A DNA stretch of 64,000 bases. Origin: Abelmoschus esculentus. Taxonomy: Eukaryota > Streptophyta > Magnoliopsida > Malvales > Malvaceae. A program made the position numbers and the translations under genes. Below are positions 36,137-48,120 of this stretch, piece after piece (positions within the stretch are counted from its first letter, which is position 1; each line of letters opens with the position of its first letter). The stretch lies in assembly GCA_035048815.1 (NCBI GenBank), contig JAUCBN010000036.1, positions 7,574,001 through 7,638,000 of the forward strand, written 5' to 3'. Under the pieces are notes generated by a model. That model saw only the letters and a list, made by a program, of their open reading frames with translations, was not told where the DNA came from and ran no database searches.

Positions 36137-37281
36137 GAAATCAATATGGTATTCAAGTGAATGACCCCATACAGAAAAACCCAAGTTTGTATGTGTTGGA
36201 CCAAAAGACATGTTGATGAAAAAGAGAAACAGAACATGTAGACAAAGATGGCAATTCATGTTTATTGATTGCGTCTCTCAATGAAAAAACTATATTCCCG
36301 CTCGAGAATATGTTTAACAAGTTAACAAACTGGTAACAATGTTTCCTTTAACAATTCCATAGTCCAATCCAACCGATAGGTTAAACAAACAATGTGCAAG
36401 ATTTCTAAATTGTAGTCCAATGGCCATACGATTATGTCAATGGTTAGAGGTATAATTGCCCAAATATTATATCACTATATCAACAGTATTATTAGAAAGC
36501 TTTAGAGAACCAAAGTATATTGCTAAAGTTGCCTTTATTATTAATACATGGGATAGTTGAACTTATAATTTCTCTTAATTTAGTAATTAAATGTTTTTCT
36601 ATATTAACATGGTATTTGTATTTTCATTTCATTAATTATTTTGATATATGTTGGTCAAACCCATTTTGAAAATGATATTTGGGTCCCTAAGATTTTAAAC
36701 TAGTGACCATTTTGTAAAAATTGAAAACTAAACTGATTTTAGTGACTAAAATAAATTGAGTCAAGACTTTAAATCTTTAAGGGTCTATTGATCCAATCTT
36801 TCTCAGCTAATCTAACTTTCCAATAAGCTTTATTAAATAGCTTTTTAACGATTTTGATGAGTTTTACATGGGTTTGATAGTGTTTAAGATAATTTTGATA
36901 ATGGAACAAGTAGGAGGTTGATTAGTTGCCTTTTGATGCACTAATCCCTTTTTTTAATGTTTGAAATAGATCAAAGTGAAGGTGATCTCATTTGAGGGAT
37001 ATTAGAAAAGGCGACGTGTGCTTTATGGCTTAGGCAAGCTACGTTTAGTCAAGTGATAAGTGGGCAACTTGTTGGCAAGTAATTTGTGACTTGTAACAGA
37101 GGTTTGAGGTGTGGGGAAGGTATGAGAAACATTCATACATTCAGAAGTAAGTAATGTGATTATTGTTCTCGGATTAGTCGATTAATGTCTCATATCTATA
37201 TTGCTTTTGTCATGCTTTAATTTTTAAATTGCATATATGATTATGCATGATATTTAATTCTCATGATTCACTTTTAAAGTG
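36137..37281. other. AT-rich spacer without gene
   Basis: About 1.1 kb between two retroelements. I see no conserved domain, LTR terminus or tandem array. The short phrase around 36660-36790 about GGGTCCCTAAG resembles generic repeat text and has no supportable identity. Confidence 0.4.
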
Positions 37282-38647
37282 TGATAAGTGCTCAATGCAC
37301 TATCACTTTTTACACCTTTCATGGACAATAATCACTCAATCTACACTTACTTGGGTTAATGCATGTGCTTAATGTGAGATATTTAGATATTTGGATGTTG
37401 TAACTTATAAAGATGTTATTTACAGAAAATGAAAGATTTACTACACTTTTGTGCATTTGCAGGAATATCTATTACCACGGCAACAATTTAGGCCGAGGCA
37501 GAACCTGGGGATACGGCAAAACTTGAAGGACAAGTATCGATATTATAGGCAAGCTGAAGAGAAAAATGAGGTGGACATTTCTGGACAAGTAGCACAAGGA
37601 TCGGAGCTGGGAAACGAGTAGAAAGCCCAAGTCAAAGACCACGCGGGAAAAGAATCCTAGTGGGAATAAACTTGGAAATAAAACAAATATTATTATTTAT
37701 ATACTTGACTTGTGTTTTACTCTAAGTTATATTCCTACTTAGGAAAGGTTTGACATATGTCAAGCCTATATAAATCATAAGTCGCCCAAGGAGGAGAGCA
37801 CTTACCATCATAGAAGACATAGACTAGAGAGCCGAATTTATCTTAGATTTTGAGTTTTCTTTTACTTTTATTATGTTCTAATTTCTTTTAGGCTTAGGTG
37901 AAAGTTGTAGAGTATTAGTGAGAAAAGATTGAAATCTGTTTCTTGTTTCAATGCAATAAAATATCAAGGTTTACTTATTCTTTGCCATTCTTTGTTCTTG
38001 CATTCAAGCTCGGGAGAGAAGTTTGTGAGTAATCCATTTATCTAATATCGGGAGAGTTAGATTCATGAAAGGAATAAGTACGGTATTTCAATCGAGAAAT
38101 ACTAACTCGGCCTAGAGATAGGTTAGAGTTTCAGCGACTAAAAGAAGTGTGAGATTGATTGATGATTATAATTGATTCACGTCGGGAGGTATCATCAAGT
38201 ACTGGTCATCAACAGTACTTCAACTTAGGGATAAATGGAGTCATCGAAGGACACTTTGCCGAACTTTGGTAAAGTCCACCCAAGAGCAAGGGATTACCGC
38301 GACGGACGAAGCCCATCACTATCGAGGCAGTAGACTGTAGTTCTGCCGAGGTAGTGTTGTGCGATTGCATTGGACAGAAACAAGTCAATCGAATCCATTA
38401 TACAATACAACTGGATCTTGTCCTCTTTCTTTATCTGCTTATTCTCTTATTATTTAGTTTTCTTTATTTAGTTTAATCAAACCCAAATTACCTGTGTTTT
38501 TATTTTATTTCTTTTATAGAGAAAAGAGACGAAAGAAGGCATATTGAGTAGACCAATCTCTGTGGAGATGATAACTAAAAATACTTATCACTTTTATTAC
38601 TTGCGACGTATTCACTTGCACTACTTGCGCACTTTTGACACGCAACA
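37282..38647 (+). repeat. 5' LTR of Athila copy 1
   Basis: It starts TGATAAGTGCTC and ends ACACGCAACA (1366 bp). It aligns with 57230-58605 and, in reverse, with 51347-52645. A TATATAAATC-like promoter motif lies near 37768. The beginning can fold into a small hairpin (GATAAGTGC against GCACTATC). Confidence 0.85.
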
Positions 38648-38653
38648 GGTTTT

Positions 38654-38670
38654 TGGCGCTGTTGCCGTAG
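38654..38670 (+). other. Primer-binding site (tRNA-Asp type)
   Basis: TGGCGCTGTTGCCGTAG follows the LTR by six bases. The Athila/Tat consensus is TGGCGCCGTTGCCGGGG, matching the 3' end of aspartate tRNA. It is slightly decayed here. Confidence 0.8.
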
Positions 38671-38757
38671 ATTGACAACTAAATTTTGTTTTCTTTATTT
38701 TCTTACTTTTAGTTATTTTTCTTTTTCTTTTTCTTTTACTTTGTTTTTTCTTGGAGT

Positions 38758-40813
38758 ATGACCAAGGCAAACTCAACCAACCCTTTGTACGATTTAGATC
38801 CAGAGATTGAACATACTCGACAAAGGCTGAGGAGACAAATCCAAGAAGTTATGGCAGTCATTCCAGAGAACAAAACTTACCCGCAGGTAGTGGAGGCCTT
38901 CCACAGCCATCACTACCGCGGTAGCTCATTGTCAGAGATTTCCTGGAAGAGGATTTGAATGGGTTAAATCCTGAAGTAGTTACACCAAAAATAGAAGCAA
39001 CCCACTTTGAACTGAAAGATGTCATGTTCAATATGCTCAATGCTATTGGGCAGTTTGGTTGGTCTATGACAGAAGATGTCAGGAAACATCTTAAGTCATT
39101 CATGGAGATCTGTAATTCCTTCAAAATTCAAGGAGTCCATGAAGATGTCTTGAGATTGAAATTGTTCCCCTATTCACTGAGGGATAGGGCAGAAACCTGG
39201 TTGAAAAACATTCCAGCAGGATCAATAGGATCTTGGAGTGAATTATGCCGTGATTTCATTACAAATTTAATCCTACTAATTTATATGATCGTATTCGTAA
39301 TGAAATTACTTCTTTTCGACAGACAGATGATGAACCTATGTATGAGGCATGAGAGCGCTATAAGGAGCTACTGCACAAGTGTCATTTGCATGGATTTCCA
39401 TTATGGACACTGATGAGTGCCTAAAAGGCAGTTATTTACTATCCTTCTCATGATATTTTATGCATCTATTATACACCAACTTGAACTGAAATATGGACTC
39501 TTTGCGCAAATATTGGATATTCCATTATCATTACTTACAAAGTCAATATTTATAGAAAATACAAACATTATTATATATTTTGTACATGCAGGAATATCCA
39601 GGGCAGAAGCGACAGTGAAGCAATGTTGAAGCCGAGGCAGAAGACAAGGCCGCGGCAGAATTCAGAATGGTAGCACCAACATTGGAGGCGCAATGAAAGA
39701 TAAAAATATAGAGAACATTCTGGAAGATACAGTGCACAAATTGGACCAGGCTAGCGCGCTAAAAGCCAAAGTCAAAGACCAAGCGGGAAAACCCTTCTAG
39801 AAGGAGGCAAACTTGGAAATATTAGATCTCTTGAAGAAGACTTATTCCTTACTCCAAGTTGAAGTCTATTTAGGAAAGATTTGCCCTAGGTTAAGACTAT
39901 ATATATCTTAGCCGGCTACATTGTTTAGAGAGCCGATTTTAGAGAAACCCTTCTCCCTAAAAATTGTACCTAAACGATAATATGTTCTAAATTTCTTAGG
40001 GATAGGTGAAGGTTGTCGATATTAGTGAGAGAAGATTGATTCTTGTTTCTTTGTTCTTATACAATAATAATATCAAAATTTTCTTACCCTATTGCCATTC
40101 CTTGTTCTTGCATTCAAGCTCGAGAGAGAAGTTTATAAGTAATCTATTTATCTAGCATTGAGAGGTATAGATTAACGAAAGGGATAAGTACGGTGTTGTA
40201 GACACTAACTTGGCCTAGAGATAGGTTAAGAGTTTCAGCAGCTAAAAGAAGTGTTGGATTGGTTAGTGGTTATCGTTGATTTACGCCGAGAGGTATCGTC
40301 AAGGACCAGTCATCAACAACACTCTAACTTAGAGATAAGCGGATTCAACTACGGACACTTTGCTGAACTTTGATGCCTCTGCCCAAGAGCAAGAGATTAC
40401 CGCGGAAGAGAACACCAATACTGCCGAGGCTGTATCTGCAGTATTGTTGAAGCAGTGTTGTGTGATTGCATTGGACAAGAAGAAGATCAATTGAATCCAC
40501 TAACACAATTGGATCCTACCTGCTTTCTCTATATCGTTCTCAACCTTTTATTTTATGTTTTGTTATTTAATTATTTAGTTAATTAAACAAATCAACTCCT
40601 CTGTGTTTTTACTTTATTTTCAGGAGCAAGGAAACAAGGGGAGACATATTAAGTATACTAATCCCTGTGGAGACGATACACGATATACTTATCATTTTAT
40701 TACTTGGCGACGTATACACTTGCACTCAATTATGCTTTTATTACACGCATCAGACACAAGTGACCATGTTTTACAGTGCTACCAATGCCCCAACAAGGAT
40801 GATGTTAGATGCC
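38758..40813 (+). pseudogene. Athila gag, copy 1 (frameshifted and interrupted)
   Basis: It starts with MTKANSTNP and a LDPEIEHTRQRLRRQ block, then shifts frame near 38955. It continues with the retrotransposon gag core: ELKDVMFNMLNAIGQFG, HLKSFMEICNSFK, LFPYSLRDRAETWL and GSWSELCRDF. A second shift near 39265 and an in-frame stop (TGA near 39353) break the end. The solo LTR at 39411-40752 interrupts the codons for PLWT, and 40758-40813 resumes with the block that reads YNTTNTPIRMMLD in copy 2. Confidence 0.85.
39406..40757 (+). mobile_element. Athila-type solo LTR in gag, with GACAC duplication
   Basis: The LTR is 39411-40752 (1342 bp), starting TGATGAGTGCC and ending ACACGCATCA. GACAC occurs at 39406-39410 and again at 40753-40757. 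Removing the LTR and one GACAC restores continuity with the homologous gag at 59340-59410. It belongs to the TGATGAGTGCC subfamily, as does 48121-49454. Confidence 0.95.
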
Positions 40814-43800
40814 TGTAGCGACTCTTTAAGTATCGAGTTAAAAATTAATTAGGTAAAAAGGGTTCCAATTTCAAAATGATTGAAAAATTAGGGTTTAAAA
40901 TGTCTCAAAATAAAACATTTAGGGTTTAACTTTAAAAAGGAAAATTCGGGACAAAAATTGGGAATTAAAATTGGAAATTAGGATTTAGAATTAGGAATTT
41001 AAAAAATCTATGGCTTGAAAATAAAAATGGGAATCGAAATGGGAAAATTAGGGATTGGAAAATTAGGATTGAAATTAAAAAAGGATTCGAATTAAAATTT
41101 AGGGATTTTGAAAAACTAACCCTAAATTGGAAATATAGGGTTTCAAGTAAAAATGATTTTAAAAAAATGAATTAAAATTGGGAGCTTGAAAATTGGGATT
41201 TGAGAATTCATAAAAATGGAAGTTAGGGTTCTAATTAAAAATTAAGATCAAAAGAATTTTAAAAAATGGGATTAGGTTAAAATTAGGAATTTTGATTTAA
41301 AAATGGAAAATTAGGAAGTGTTCAAAAAAATATTTTAAAAAGGTTGTGATTCTCCACCGGCCACTTTGGTAGGCCGGACACCGTAAAAACCAGAGATTCG
41401 AGAAAGACGGATCCGAAAGTCGGTTATGGTTTGAAAACGAGTTTAGAGTTTAAAAACCGCCCAAAATTGACACCTTTAAAATAACCGCATAATTAATTTG
41501 GAAATTTATTTTAAAGTGACATTTAAATTAAAGTTTGCTTAATGTTCGAATTAAGTTTTATTTTTACCGTGTCTTTATTCGAAGGCAACGCATATACCGC
41601 GACCACTACGTTGGAACGTAGGGCCGTTACGACCGAATAGAGACGTAATGGAAATTAAATTTATTAATTAATATGGTGAGATATGAATTGCAAAGTAAGA
41701 ACAAGTACAATAAATAGGTAAATAAATACACAAATTAAAAATCAACAAAAATAATATACAAATATGACGAAATATAAATGAAGTGCAATAAATTTAAAAT
41801 ACACAAATGAAACATGCATGACTTGAATTAAAAAAGTACACAATATGTCATAAATATGATCAATAAAATGCATAAAATAAAAATATAGCAAAATGAAACA
41901 TAAATAAACAAATAAATACAAATACAACAAAAGTTTAAAATATACATACAACATGAACAAATACAAGGAAATACCCAAAATATAATTAAAATGCATAAAC
42001 GTACATGGATAAATAAAGCATAACTTAACTAAAGTGCATGGTAAAAAGACATATGAAGCATGTGCAAATAAAATTATGAAATAATTAGAAGCATAAATAA
42101 TAAAAATGTTTGAAACAATATTTACATAAAACATGAAGGTAATGAACAAAAACGAGTAAACACACTAATGATATAAACAAATAAATCAATATGAGTAAAT
42201 ATATAAAATAAATAAATAAATAAATAAAATAAAACAAAGATAAAATAAATAAATAAGAGAAAATCATAATAATAATAATAAAAAGCCATTGTAAATGGCC
42301 GAATTATAAAGCAAAATAAAACATTATGGACTCGAAAAGCAATTTAACCATGGGGAAGGATTAGAAAAAGAACTCAGAAACGCGGGGGGACTCAATTATG
42401 ATTAACCTATTTTGAAAATAATTGGATTCATCCAAATTGGGGCCAAATTGAAAGAGTTCAAAATTTTAGAGGGACCACTCGTGCGATTAATGTGACACGG
42501 AGGGTTTTAATGAAGGTGAATATCCCATTTTTATAGGACCCTTGGTATAAAACACAAGTTAAAGAAAAAACACCCCCCATCTCTTGATTATTCTCGTCCG
42601 AAAATCAAAACAAATCCCACGCTTTCTCTGTAATCTGGAAATGGTATGAACACATTCATAGTGTTCATCCTTCCTTTCCCTTGAAACCAACGAGCCACCC
42701 AGAAAACCACCATGTCGGCCACTATTTGCGGTGGTCAGCAACTTTAAAAACCGTTCAAAATCGCTCTTTTTGCAACCAAGATTCGATTAAAACCCCCGTT
42801 TCAATAAAACCGAAGCCAAAAACTTGCTTGAAAACCTTTGAAAAAGGAAAACCGAAACCCTCTTCCGATTCGAGGAAAAAAAAGAAAGGAGAAGAAGTCT
42901 ATTTTGGATCTCGGCTCTCGGTTCACCAACGACATAAGATGCCAAGGCTTGTCACCGGAGAACTTCAAGGATCCGACCTCGACACAACAGGTAAAAGAAC
43001 GAACCTCAAACTACTGTATTTTTCGGCCTATGCAAGAAGAAAAATGAGAGGATTCACCTCTGAATACTTTCAGATTTTTGTATTGATTCAAAGGTGGGCC
43101 AAGGACCCCTTACATTGTGTTTTTCATTCCGTTTTTATAATTGAATATTACAAGGAGAAACAAAAGGGAAAATTCTAAGCTCCTCCTAATTTCTGTTGTT
43201 GATTTCTTTTTTGGCCTTTGTTTCGTTTGGATTCATCTGATAATGTTGGCTGAATGCTTCTGAATTTTCTCTGCCATTTGCATTCGTTTTGGCTCCGTGG
43301 AGTTCTAAATCTTGTTGTAAATTTGCTCTGCCATTTCGTACAGCTTCTGATGTTTTTCCTTGTCTTTTTGCATGAGTTGGCTGCCGGAGCAAGAGGGGAC
43401 CACTGGAGAAAGACGATCAGAGCGGTCATCATCCAGCAAGGAGAGTCGAATATGCGTCTAGGCAGCTGAAGAGGCTAACGCGTGTACCACACGCGTACGT
43501 CGAGGAATGGATGAGCCGCGCGTGTGGCGCGTGTGGCTTCTAGAACCCTCTCCTCTCTCGATCGTGGCCATTCGATTATCCTACGATCCAACGGTCTACC
43601 GTGGGCTGCACAGATCATCAAAAGGGATCATTAGGTTTTATGTTTTCTTGTTTAACCGACTGGGCTCCAAGATTAGGCTGAAATATAATATGTTGGGCTT
43701 GTAATATATGTAAATTGGGTCATGTATATTATTTTGTATTTGGGTTTGTAAATAGTTTATTTTTTGGGTTTTAAATGTAAAGTGAACTGTTAAAATAAAC

Positions 43801-44382
43801 ATGGGCTTGTTATATTGGATTTATTATTTATATATCTGTCTAATATAAATATAACAATAATAAAAAGAAAATAATAATAATAATAAAATTAATAATTAAT
43901 AATAATAATGTAAAACATAATTAAACGAGGAGAAATAGAAATATGCATATACACGTAAAAGAAAAAAGAGAATGAAATAAAATATAAAATTAGTAATATT
44001 TTTTATTTTTAATTGATAGTAAAAGAGTATTTAAATAATAATAATAATAATAATAATGAAAAACGGAAAAGAAAAAACCTTAAATAAAAGTAAATGAACC
44101 GAAAATTAGATATATGATATTTTGATTAAAAAGATGTAATGTATATGGAAATTAATGATAATAATTTATTAGATAAACATCAAACACGTGATAAGAACAA
44201 ATACATTGAAGAGTAATATGTTTACATATTTAAGTTAATATATATAATAGTAAATTTTTTGATTTTCCGAGGAAATATTAAGCAACAAAAAAATTATGAC
44301 TAGAAATCAATTTTGAATTTTTAGCCCATTATTCGAAAGAATTAAAACACGGGTTTAGGCCCAGATAAAATTAGTGATTACA
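40814..44382 (-). mobile_element. Tat/Ogre-like LTR (3' LTR in minus orientation)
   Basis: Read on the minus strand the LTR starts TGTAATCACTAATTTT at 44382 and ends GAGTCGCTACA at 40814. A purine tract immediately precedes its start (44383-44396), so this is the 3' LTR and the element interior lies to the right. It has inserted into the gag of Athila copy 1 after ATGCC (40809-40813). At ~3.6 kb it is long, as in Tat/Ogre-type elements. The interior includes AAAT microsatellites (42190-42270) and a CCCTAATTTT-rich block (40860-41330). Reading frames at 42681-43178 and elsewhere lack domains. Confidence 0.75.
41660..42290. repeat. Low-complexity AAATA-rich tract inside the Tat-like LTR
   Basis: The tract is dominated by A-rich words such as AAATAAATAAAT and ACAAATACAA. 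The purest stretch is at about 42200-42260. Long frames on the minus strand here encode F/L/I/Y-rich text typical of translated A/T runs and are not genes. Confidence 0.75.
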
Positions 44383-44396
44383 GCTGCCCCTCTTTG
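44383..44396 (-). other. Polypurine tract of the Tat-like element
   Basis: The plus strand GCTGCCCCTCTTTG reads CAAAGAGGGGCAGC on the minus strand, directly abutting the LTR start TGTAATCAC. This junction is the main evidence for minus orientation. Confidence 0.75.
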
Positions 44397-44899
44397 CTTA
44401 TCGTTGTAAAACAATGATGAAGCAAAGACAAAAAAGCACTAATTTTTTCAGACTTCCCTATTTGAAGATCTTGATCTGGAAACCCTTTCTCCGCAATTTT
44501 GATAGCCCTTTCGTCCCTTGATCCCCTGATTAACTTGCCACGTACTCAAGATCACCTCCATACGTCAAAAGAGAATTTTCAGAGGTGAATTTTGATTCCC
44601 TTATTTAGATATTTTGAGTAAATTAAAAAAATCTGAACTGTGGGTCCCCCCTCTATGAGACTTTAAGCTCTAAACTGTTGAAGAAGTTGATCCTTCCTAT
44701 ATAGAACCAATCTCTGAAAGAGCTTCGAGTCCCTTCCTATATAAATCTCTTCGCAAAAGTCTTTGATTTGAGTCTCTAATATATGAAACCCTAAATCTAG
44801 AATTCTAACAATGTTGATCCCTTCTCCATAGAATCTACATATTCGAGATGCTTTGATTTCTGATCATTGAAGCATCTGACGGTCCATCTCTTCGAGTGT

Positions 44900-45640
44900 A
44901 TACCGTAATGGGCGACCCCTCTCTTTGAGCGTATATCGTAAAAGTATGACCACCCTCTTTGGGTGTATGTCGCAAAAGTATGACCCCTTTCTTCGGGAGT
45001 ATGTCATAAAGTATGGTCCCTTTATTCGAGCGTATACCGTGGTGGGTGACCCTCTCTTCGAGCGTATGTCACAAGATTTGACCCCCCTCTTCGGGCGTAT
45101 GTCATGATGAACAGTCCCTCTATTCGAGTATAATATACCATAGTGGGCGACCTCTCTCTTCGAGCGTATGTCGCAAGGTTTGACCCACTCTTCAGGCGTA
45201 TGTCATGATGAATGGTCCCTCTCTTCGAGCATATACCGCGATGGGCGACCCCTCTCTTCGAGCATATATCGCAAGGTTTGACCCCCTCTTTAGGCGTATG
45301 TCATGATGAACGGTCCCTCTCTTCGAGCGTTACCGCGATGGGCGACCCCTCTCTTCGAGCGTATATCGTAAAGTATGACCCCCTTCTTCAAGCGTATGTC
45401 ATGATGAACGGTCCCTCTCTTTGAGCTTATACCGCGGTGGGCGACCCCTCTCTTCGAGTGTATGTCGCAAAGTATGACCCCCTTCTTCAAGCGTATGTCA
45501 TGATGAACGACCTACTCTTTGAGCGTATACCGCGGTGGACGACCCTTCTCTTTGAGCGTATGTTGTAAAGTATGATCCCCTTCTTCAAGCGTATGTCACG
45601 ATGAGCGGTCCCTCTCTTCGAGCGTATACCGTCCTGGTAT
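44900..45640. repeat. Higher-order tandem array, ~99-bp period of three ~33-bp subunits
   Basis: The word GTATGTCATGATGA or its variant starts at 45097, 45198, 45296, 45393, 45492 and 45591, giving spacings of 97-101. Each period has three related subunits sharing CTCTTCGAGCGTAT, which differ in their ends (CGCAAAGTATGACC, CATGATGAACGG and ACCGCGGTGGGCGACC). Earlier units (44900-45090) are less regular. Because the subunit is near 33 bp, open frames with a repeated peptide appear, but no coding evidence exists. Confidence 0.9.
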
Positions 45641-45684
45641 TAAAGAAATCTTTTGTTGGTCTTTACATATTCTCAATTAGTCAA

Positions 45685-46140
45685 ACTCGACTGCCTCTTG
45701 ACTTTTTCCTTCTTGTTCTTTTTCTTCTTCTTTTTCTTCTTCTTTGTTTTCTTTCTCTTTCTTTTCTCCAATATCTGAATATCGATTTTTCTGATAATCT
45801 TTTCGCATATATTTTTTCTTTTTCTCTTTTTCTCTTTTTTTACTTTCTTTTTTCTTTTCTTTCTTTCTTCTTCTTTTTATTTTTTTCTTCTTTCTTCTTC
45901 GTTTTCTTTCTCTTTCTCTTTGTTTTTCCTCTTCTTTTTTTCTTTTCTTTTCATCTTCCTTTTTCTTTTTTTTTCTCTCTTTTTTCTTTTTCTCTAATAC
46001 CCTTAATATCTTTATAAAAGTATCGATTTCTGGTAGTCTTTTCTCATATTTTTTTTTCTTTTTTTTTTCTTTTTTCTTTCTTATTTTTTCTCTCTTTCTC
46101 TTTCTCATTTCCTTGTTCTTTCTTTTTTTGTCTTTTTCTT
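45685..46140. repeat. ~450-bp polypyrimidine/polypurine tract
   Basis: The plus strand is almost entirely T and C (TTTTTCTTC-type words) and the minus strand is GA-rich. The minus-strand frame of Lys/Glu/Arg at 45677-46108 is a by-product of composition. Such tracts can adopt triplex structures, though nothing here shows that they do. Confidence 0.85.
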
Positions 46141-46654
46141 TTTTAAAAAAACATCCTTAAGAAATGATCAAATTAAAATGCGATTCATCCTAAGAAAAAC
46201 ATCCTTAAGAAATGATCACATCTGATATTCAAATATAAAGTGATATTTTGCTTAAAAAATACCTGAATTTCTCATAAAAATATGGTATCTCACTCTAGAG
46301 AATGCTTAATGTCTCATCTGGATGCTTAATGTCTCAATTTAAAATTGGACAAATGACTTTTGATTCTTTGTTGAGGTTCATCTTTCTTCTCGTGGGACTG
46401 TAGATCGAAACTTTGATCAACCTTCAAAATTCCTGTTAAAAAAAGCAATGATAACATGAATTCGAATGCTCGTAATGCATGGATGTCTAACCTAAATGAT
46501 GCATGAGTGTTATTATATTTCCCCTTTTTTTTCATTCTTCTTCCCTTCTTTTTTTCCTTTTTTCCCCCTTTTTCTTTCTTTCCTTTTTTCCCCCTTTTTC
46601 TTTCTTCTTCTTCTTCTTTTTTTTCATCTTCGTTCTTAAGACTATATATAGTCT

Positions 46655-47212
46655 TAGGTTAAGACTATATATAGCCTAGCTGGCCACATCGTTAGAGAGA
46701 GTCGATTTTAGAGAAACCCTTCCCCTAAGATTTGTACTTATCGATATTATATTCTAAATCTCTTAGGGATAGGTGAAGGTTGTAGATATTAGTGAGAGGA
46801 GATTGTTTCTTTTTTTCTTTGTTCTAATGCAATAATAATATTGAAGTTTGCTTATCCTATTGTCCTTCCTTGTTCTTGCATTCAAGCTCGAGAGAGAAGT
46901 TTGTAAGTAATCTATTTATCTAGCATCGAGAGAGTTAGATTCACGAAAGGGATAAGTACGGTGTTGACGACACTAACTCGGCCTAGAGATAGGTTAAGAG
47001 TTTCAAAAGCCAAAAGAAGTGTTGGATTGGTTGGTGATTATCTTTGATTCACGCCGAGAGGTATCGTCAAAGACCAGTCATCAACAACGCTCTGACTAAG
47101 AGATAAATGGAGTCAACTACGGACACTTTGCTGAACTTTGATGCATCTGCCCAAGAGAAAGAGATTACCGCGGCAGAGAACACTAACGCTGCCGAGGTTG
47201 TATCTACAACTC
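46655..47212 (+). repeat. Truncated Athila LTR piece
   Basis: It aligns with about 39892-40440 of the solo LTR at 39411. Around 46640-46680 the phrase AAGACTATATATAG is present twice, so the break lies in a short duplicated motif. Confidence 0.75.
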
Positions 47213-47655
47213 TTAACCACTACTTGTTCGACAAGATAAAATATCAAGATTATGAGATCTTCTGCCTCTAGTCAATCCAGGCCAATGCCACTATCGTGCG
47301 GGAATTCTATGCGCATGGGCCAAGCAAGGACTCTCTTTTTCTCCCCCATCATCATGGGCAGTCTATAAGAGGAAATAAATGTCTATGTACATCAAAGTTC
47401 AAATGTTGTCGGGCCGAACATTCACCATGCCTGGGAAGACACAACAAATGAAGGAGGATGGATATAATGGTGACCGAGGAAGTTGCCGAAGATGAAGGAG
47501 GAGAAGAGGTGAACGCTCCCATTAAACGGACACCACCAAGAGTCCAACCGCCAAGACAAGCAAAAATGCAGCCATCGCCATCACCAAAGGTGTAACAATC
47601 AACAATAAGATCTAGAAAATTAATTATCGAAAGTAGCTCTTCGGAGTCCTTATAA
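47213..47655 (+). pseudogene. Athila 3' ORF remnant (plant-transposon-protein region)
   Basis: It matches scattered parts of the ORF at 61908-63459: the YLFDKIKY block, QANATIVREFYAHGPSKDS, the HAWEDT block and the C-terminal PPRVQPPRQAK. Most of the middle is deleted and frames are shifted. Its function in Athila elements is unknown. Confidence 0.7.
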
Positions 47656-48120
47656 TTTTTGATATGCTGTTTTTTTATCCTTACTTATTTTCTTTTATAT
47701 TTTGTTACCCACCGTGTGCCCCTATTATAAGCATTAAGGATAATACTTGGTTCGATTTTGGGGGTGTAGAGCCATTGCCGAGGCAATCCACTGCCACGGC
47801 CTTGCCATGAAAAGGGAGTATTTAAGTGATAATTTTTAAATTTGTATGTCCACCACTTTACTTGAATTTGTTGCACATACTTTTGCACTGCCCATCATCA
47901 GTATTGTCTTAGTTTATTCTTTTAAGGCAATAGAAATCTTTCTCCTAACCATGGTTAGGACCTGTATTGAAGGTTTAATTCCAGGATACTTAAGGAGAAA
48001 ACTTAGAAGCTTGCTATAAGGTTGATCTTAAAACACTTTTTGGACTTGTTTGACTATAGGAATTCTTTTAATAAACTTAGGTGATAAAGACTTAGATTTT
48101 TGGACATGTGACTAGAGGTG
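47656..48120 (+). other. Athila 3' untranslated region with TTTTGGGGGTGT tract
   Basis: The stretch runs parallel to 63470-63910, including the purine-rich TTTTGGGGGTGT at 47757-47766 and the closing TAGAGGTG. The LTR follows immediately, whereas in the copy at 63900 the text continues differently. Confidence 0.6.

Larger units (their letters stand above)
31955..36141 (+). mobile_element. Decayed Ty3/gypsy element (chromovirus-related), 5' end missing
   Basis: The element begins inside gag at the LINE junction and runs through protease, RT, RNase H and integrase to a putative 3' LTR (35858-36136). GAAAT at 36137-36141 would be the right target duplication, but the left partner is lost. Domain order (integrase after RNase H) and the FHVSQLK block point to Ty3/gypsy, and the short LTR suggests a Reina-like chromovirus. 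However, no chromodomain is visible after integrase, so the lineage is uncertain. Confidence 0.85.
37282..40813 (+). mobile_element. Athila-type retrotransposon, copy 1 (5' part, interrupted)
   Basis: The 5' LTR, a tRNA-Asp-type primer site and the first part of gag are present. Gag is split by a solo LTR (39411-40752) and ends abruptly at 40813, where a minus-strand Tat-like LTR begins. The rest of pol and the 3' LTR are not recognisable in this window. A second, better-preserved copy at 57230 shows how gag would continue. Confidence 0.85.
44397..46650 (-). mobile_element. Internal (3' untranslated) region of the Tat-like element
   Basis: No gag or pol domain is present. The stretch consists of a non-repeated 480-bp part, a higher-order tandem array (44900-45640), a long pyrimidine tract (45685-46140) and a second pyrimidine-rich stretch (46525-46640). 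Tandem arrays between pol and the 3' LTR are known for Tat/Ogre-like elements. The 5' remainder of the element is missing, since Athila sequence begins near 46655. Confidence 0.6.

Noticed and set aside
41742..42149. 135-codon hydrophobic frame on the minus strand
   Set aside because: Phe/Leu/Tyr/Ile-rich text arises from an AAATA-rich low-complexity tract, not a membrane protein.
42681..43178. 165-codon frame in the Tat-like LTR
   Set aside because: Lies wholly inside an LTR, has no recognisable domain and lacks splice or promoter support.
44925..45490. Repeated-peptide frames across the 99-bp array
   Set aside because: A ~33-bp subunit keeps frames open by arithmetic; units vary by indels and both strands show similar frames.
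45677..46108. 143-codon Lys/Glu/Arg-rich frame on the minus strand
   Set aside because: It is the translation of a pure purine tract; composition alone explains the open frame, and no start context or domain supports a gene.
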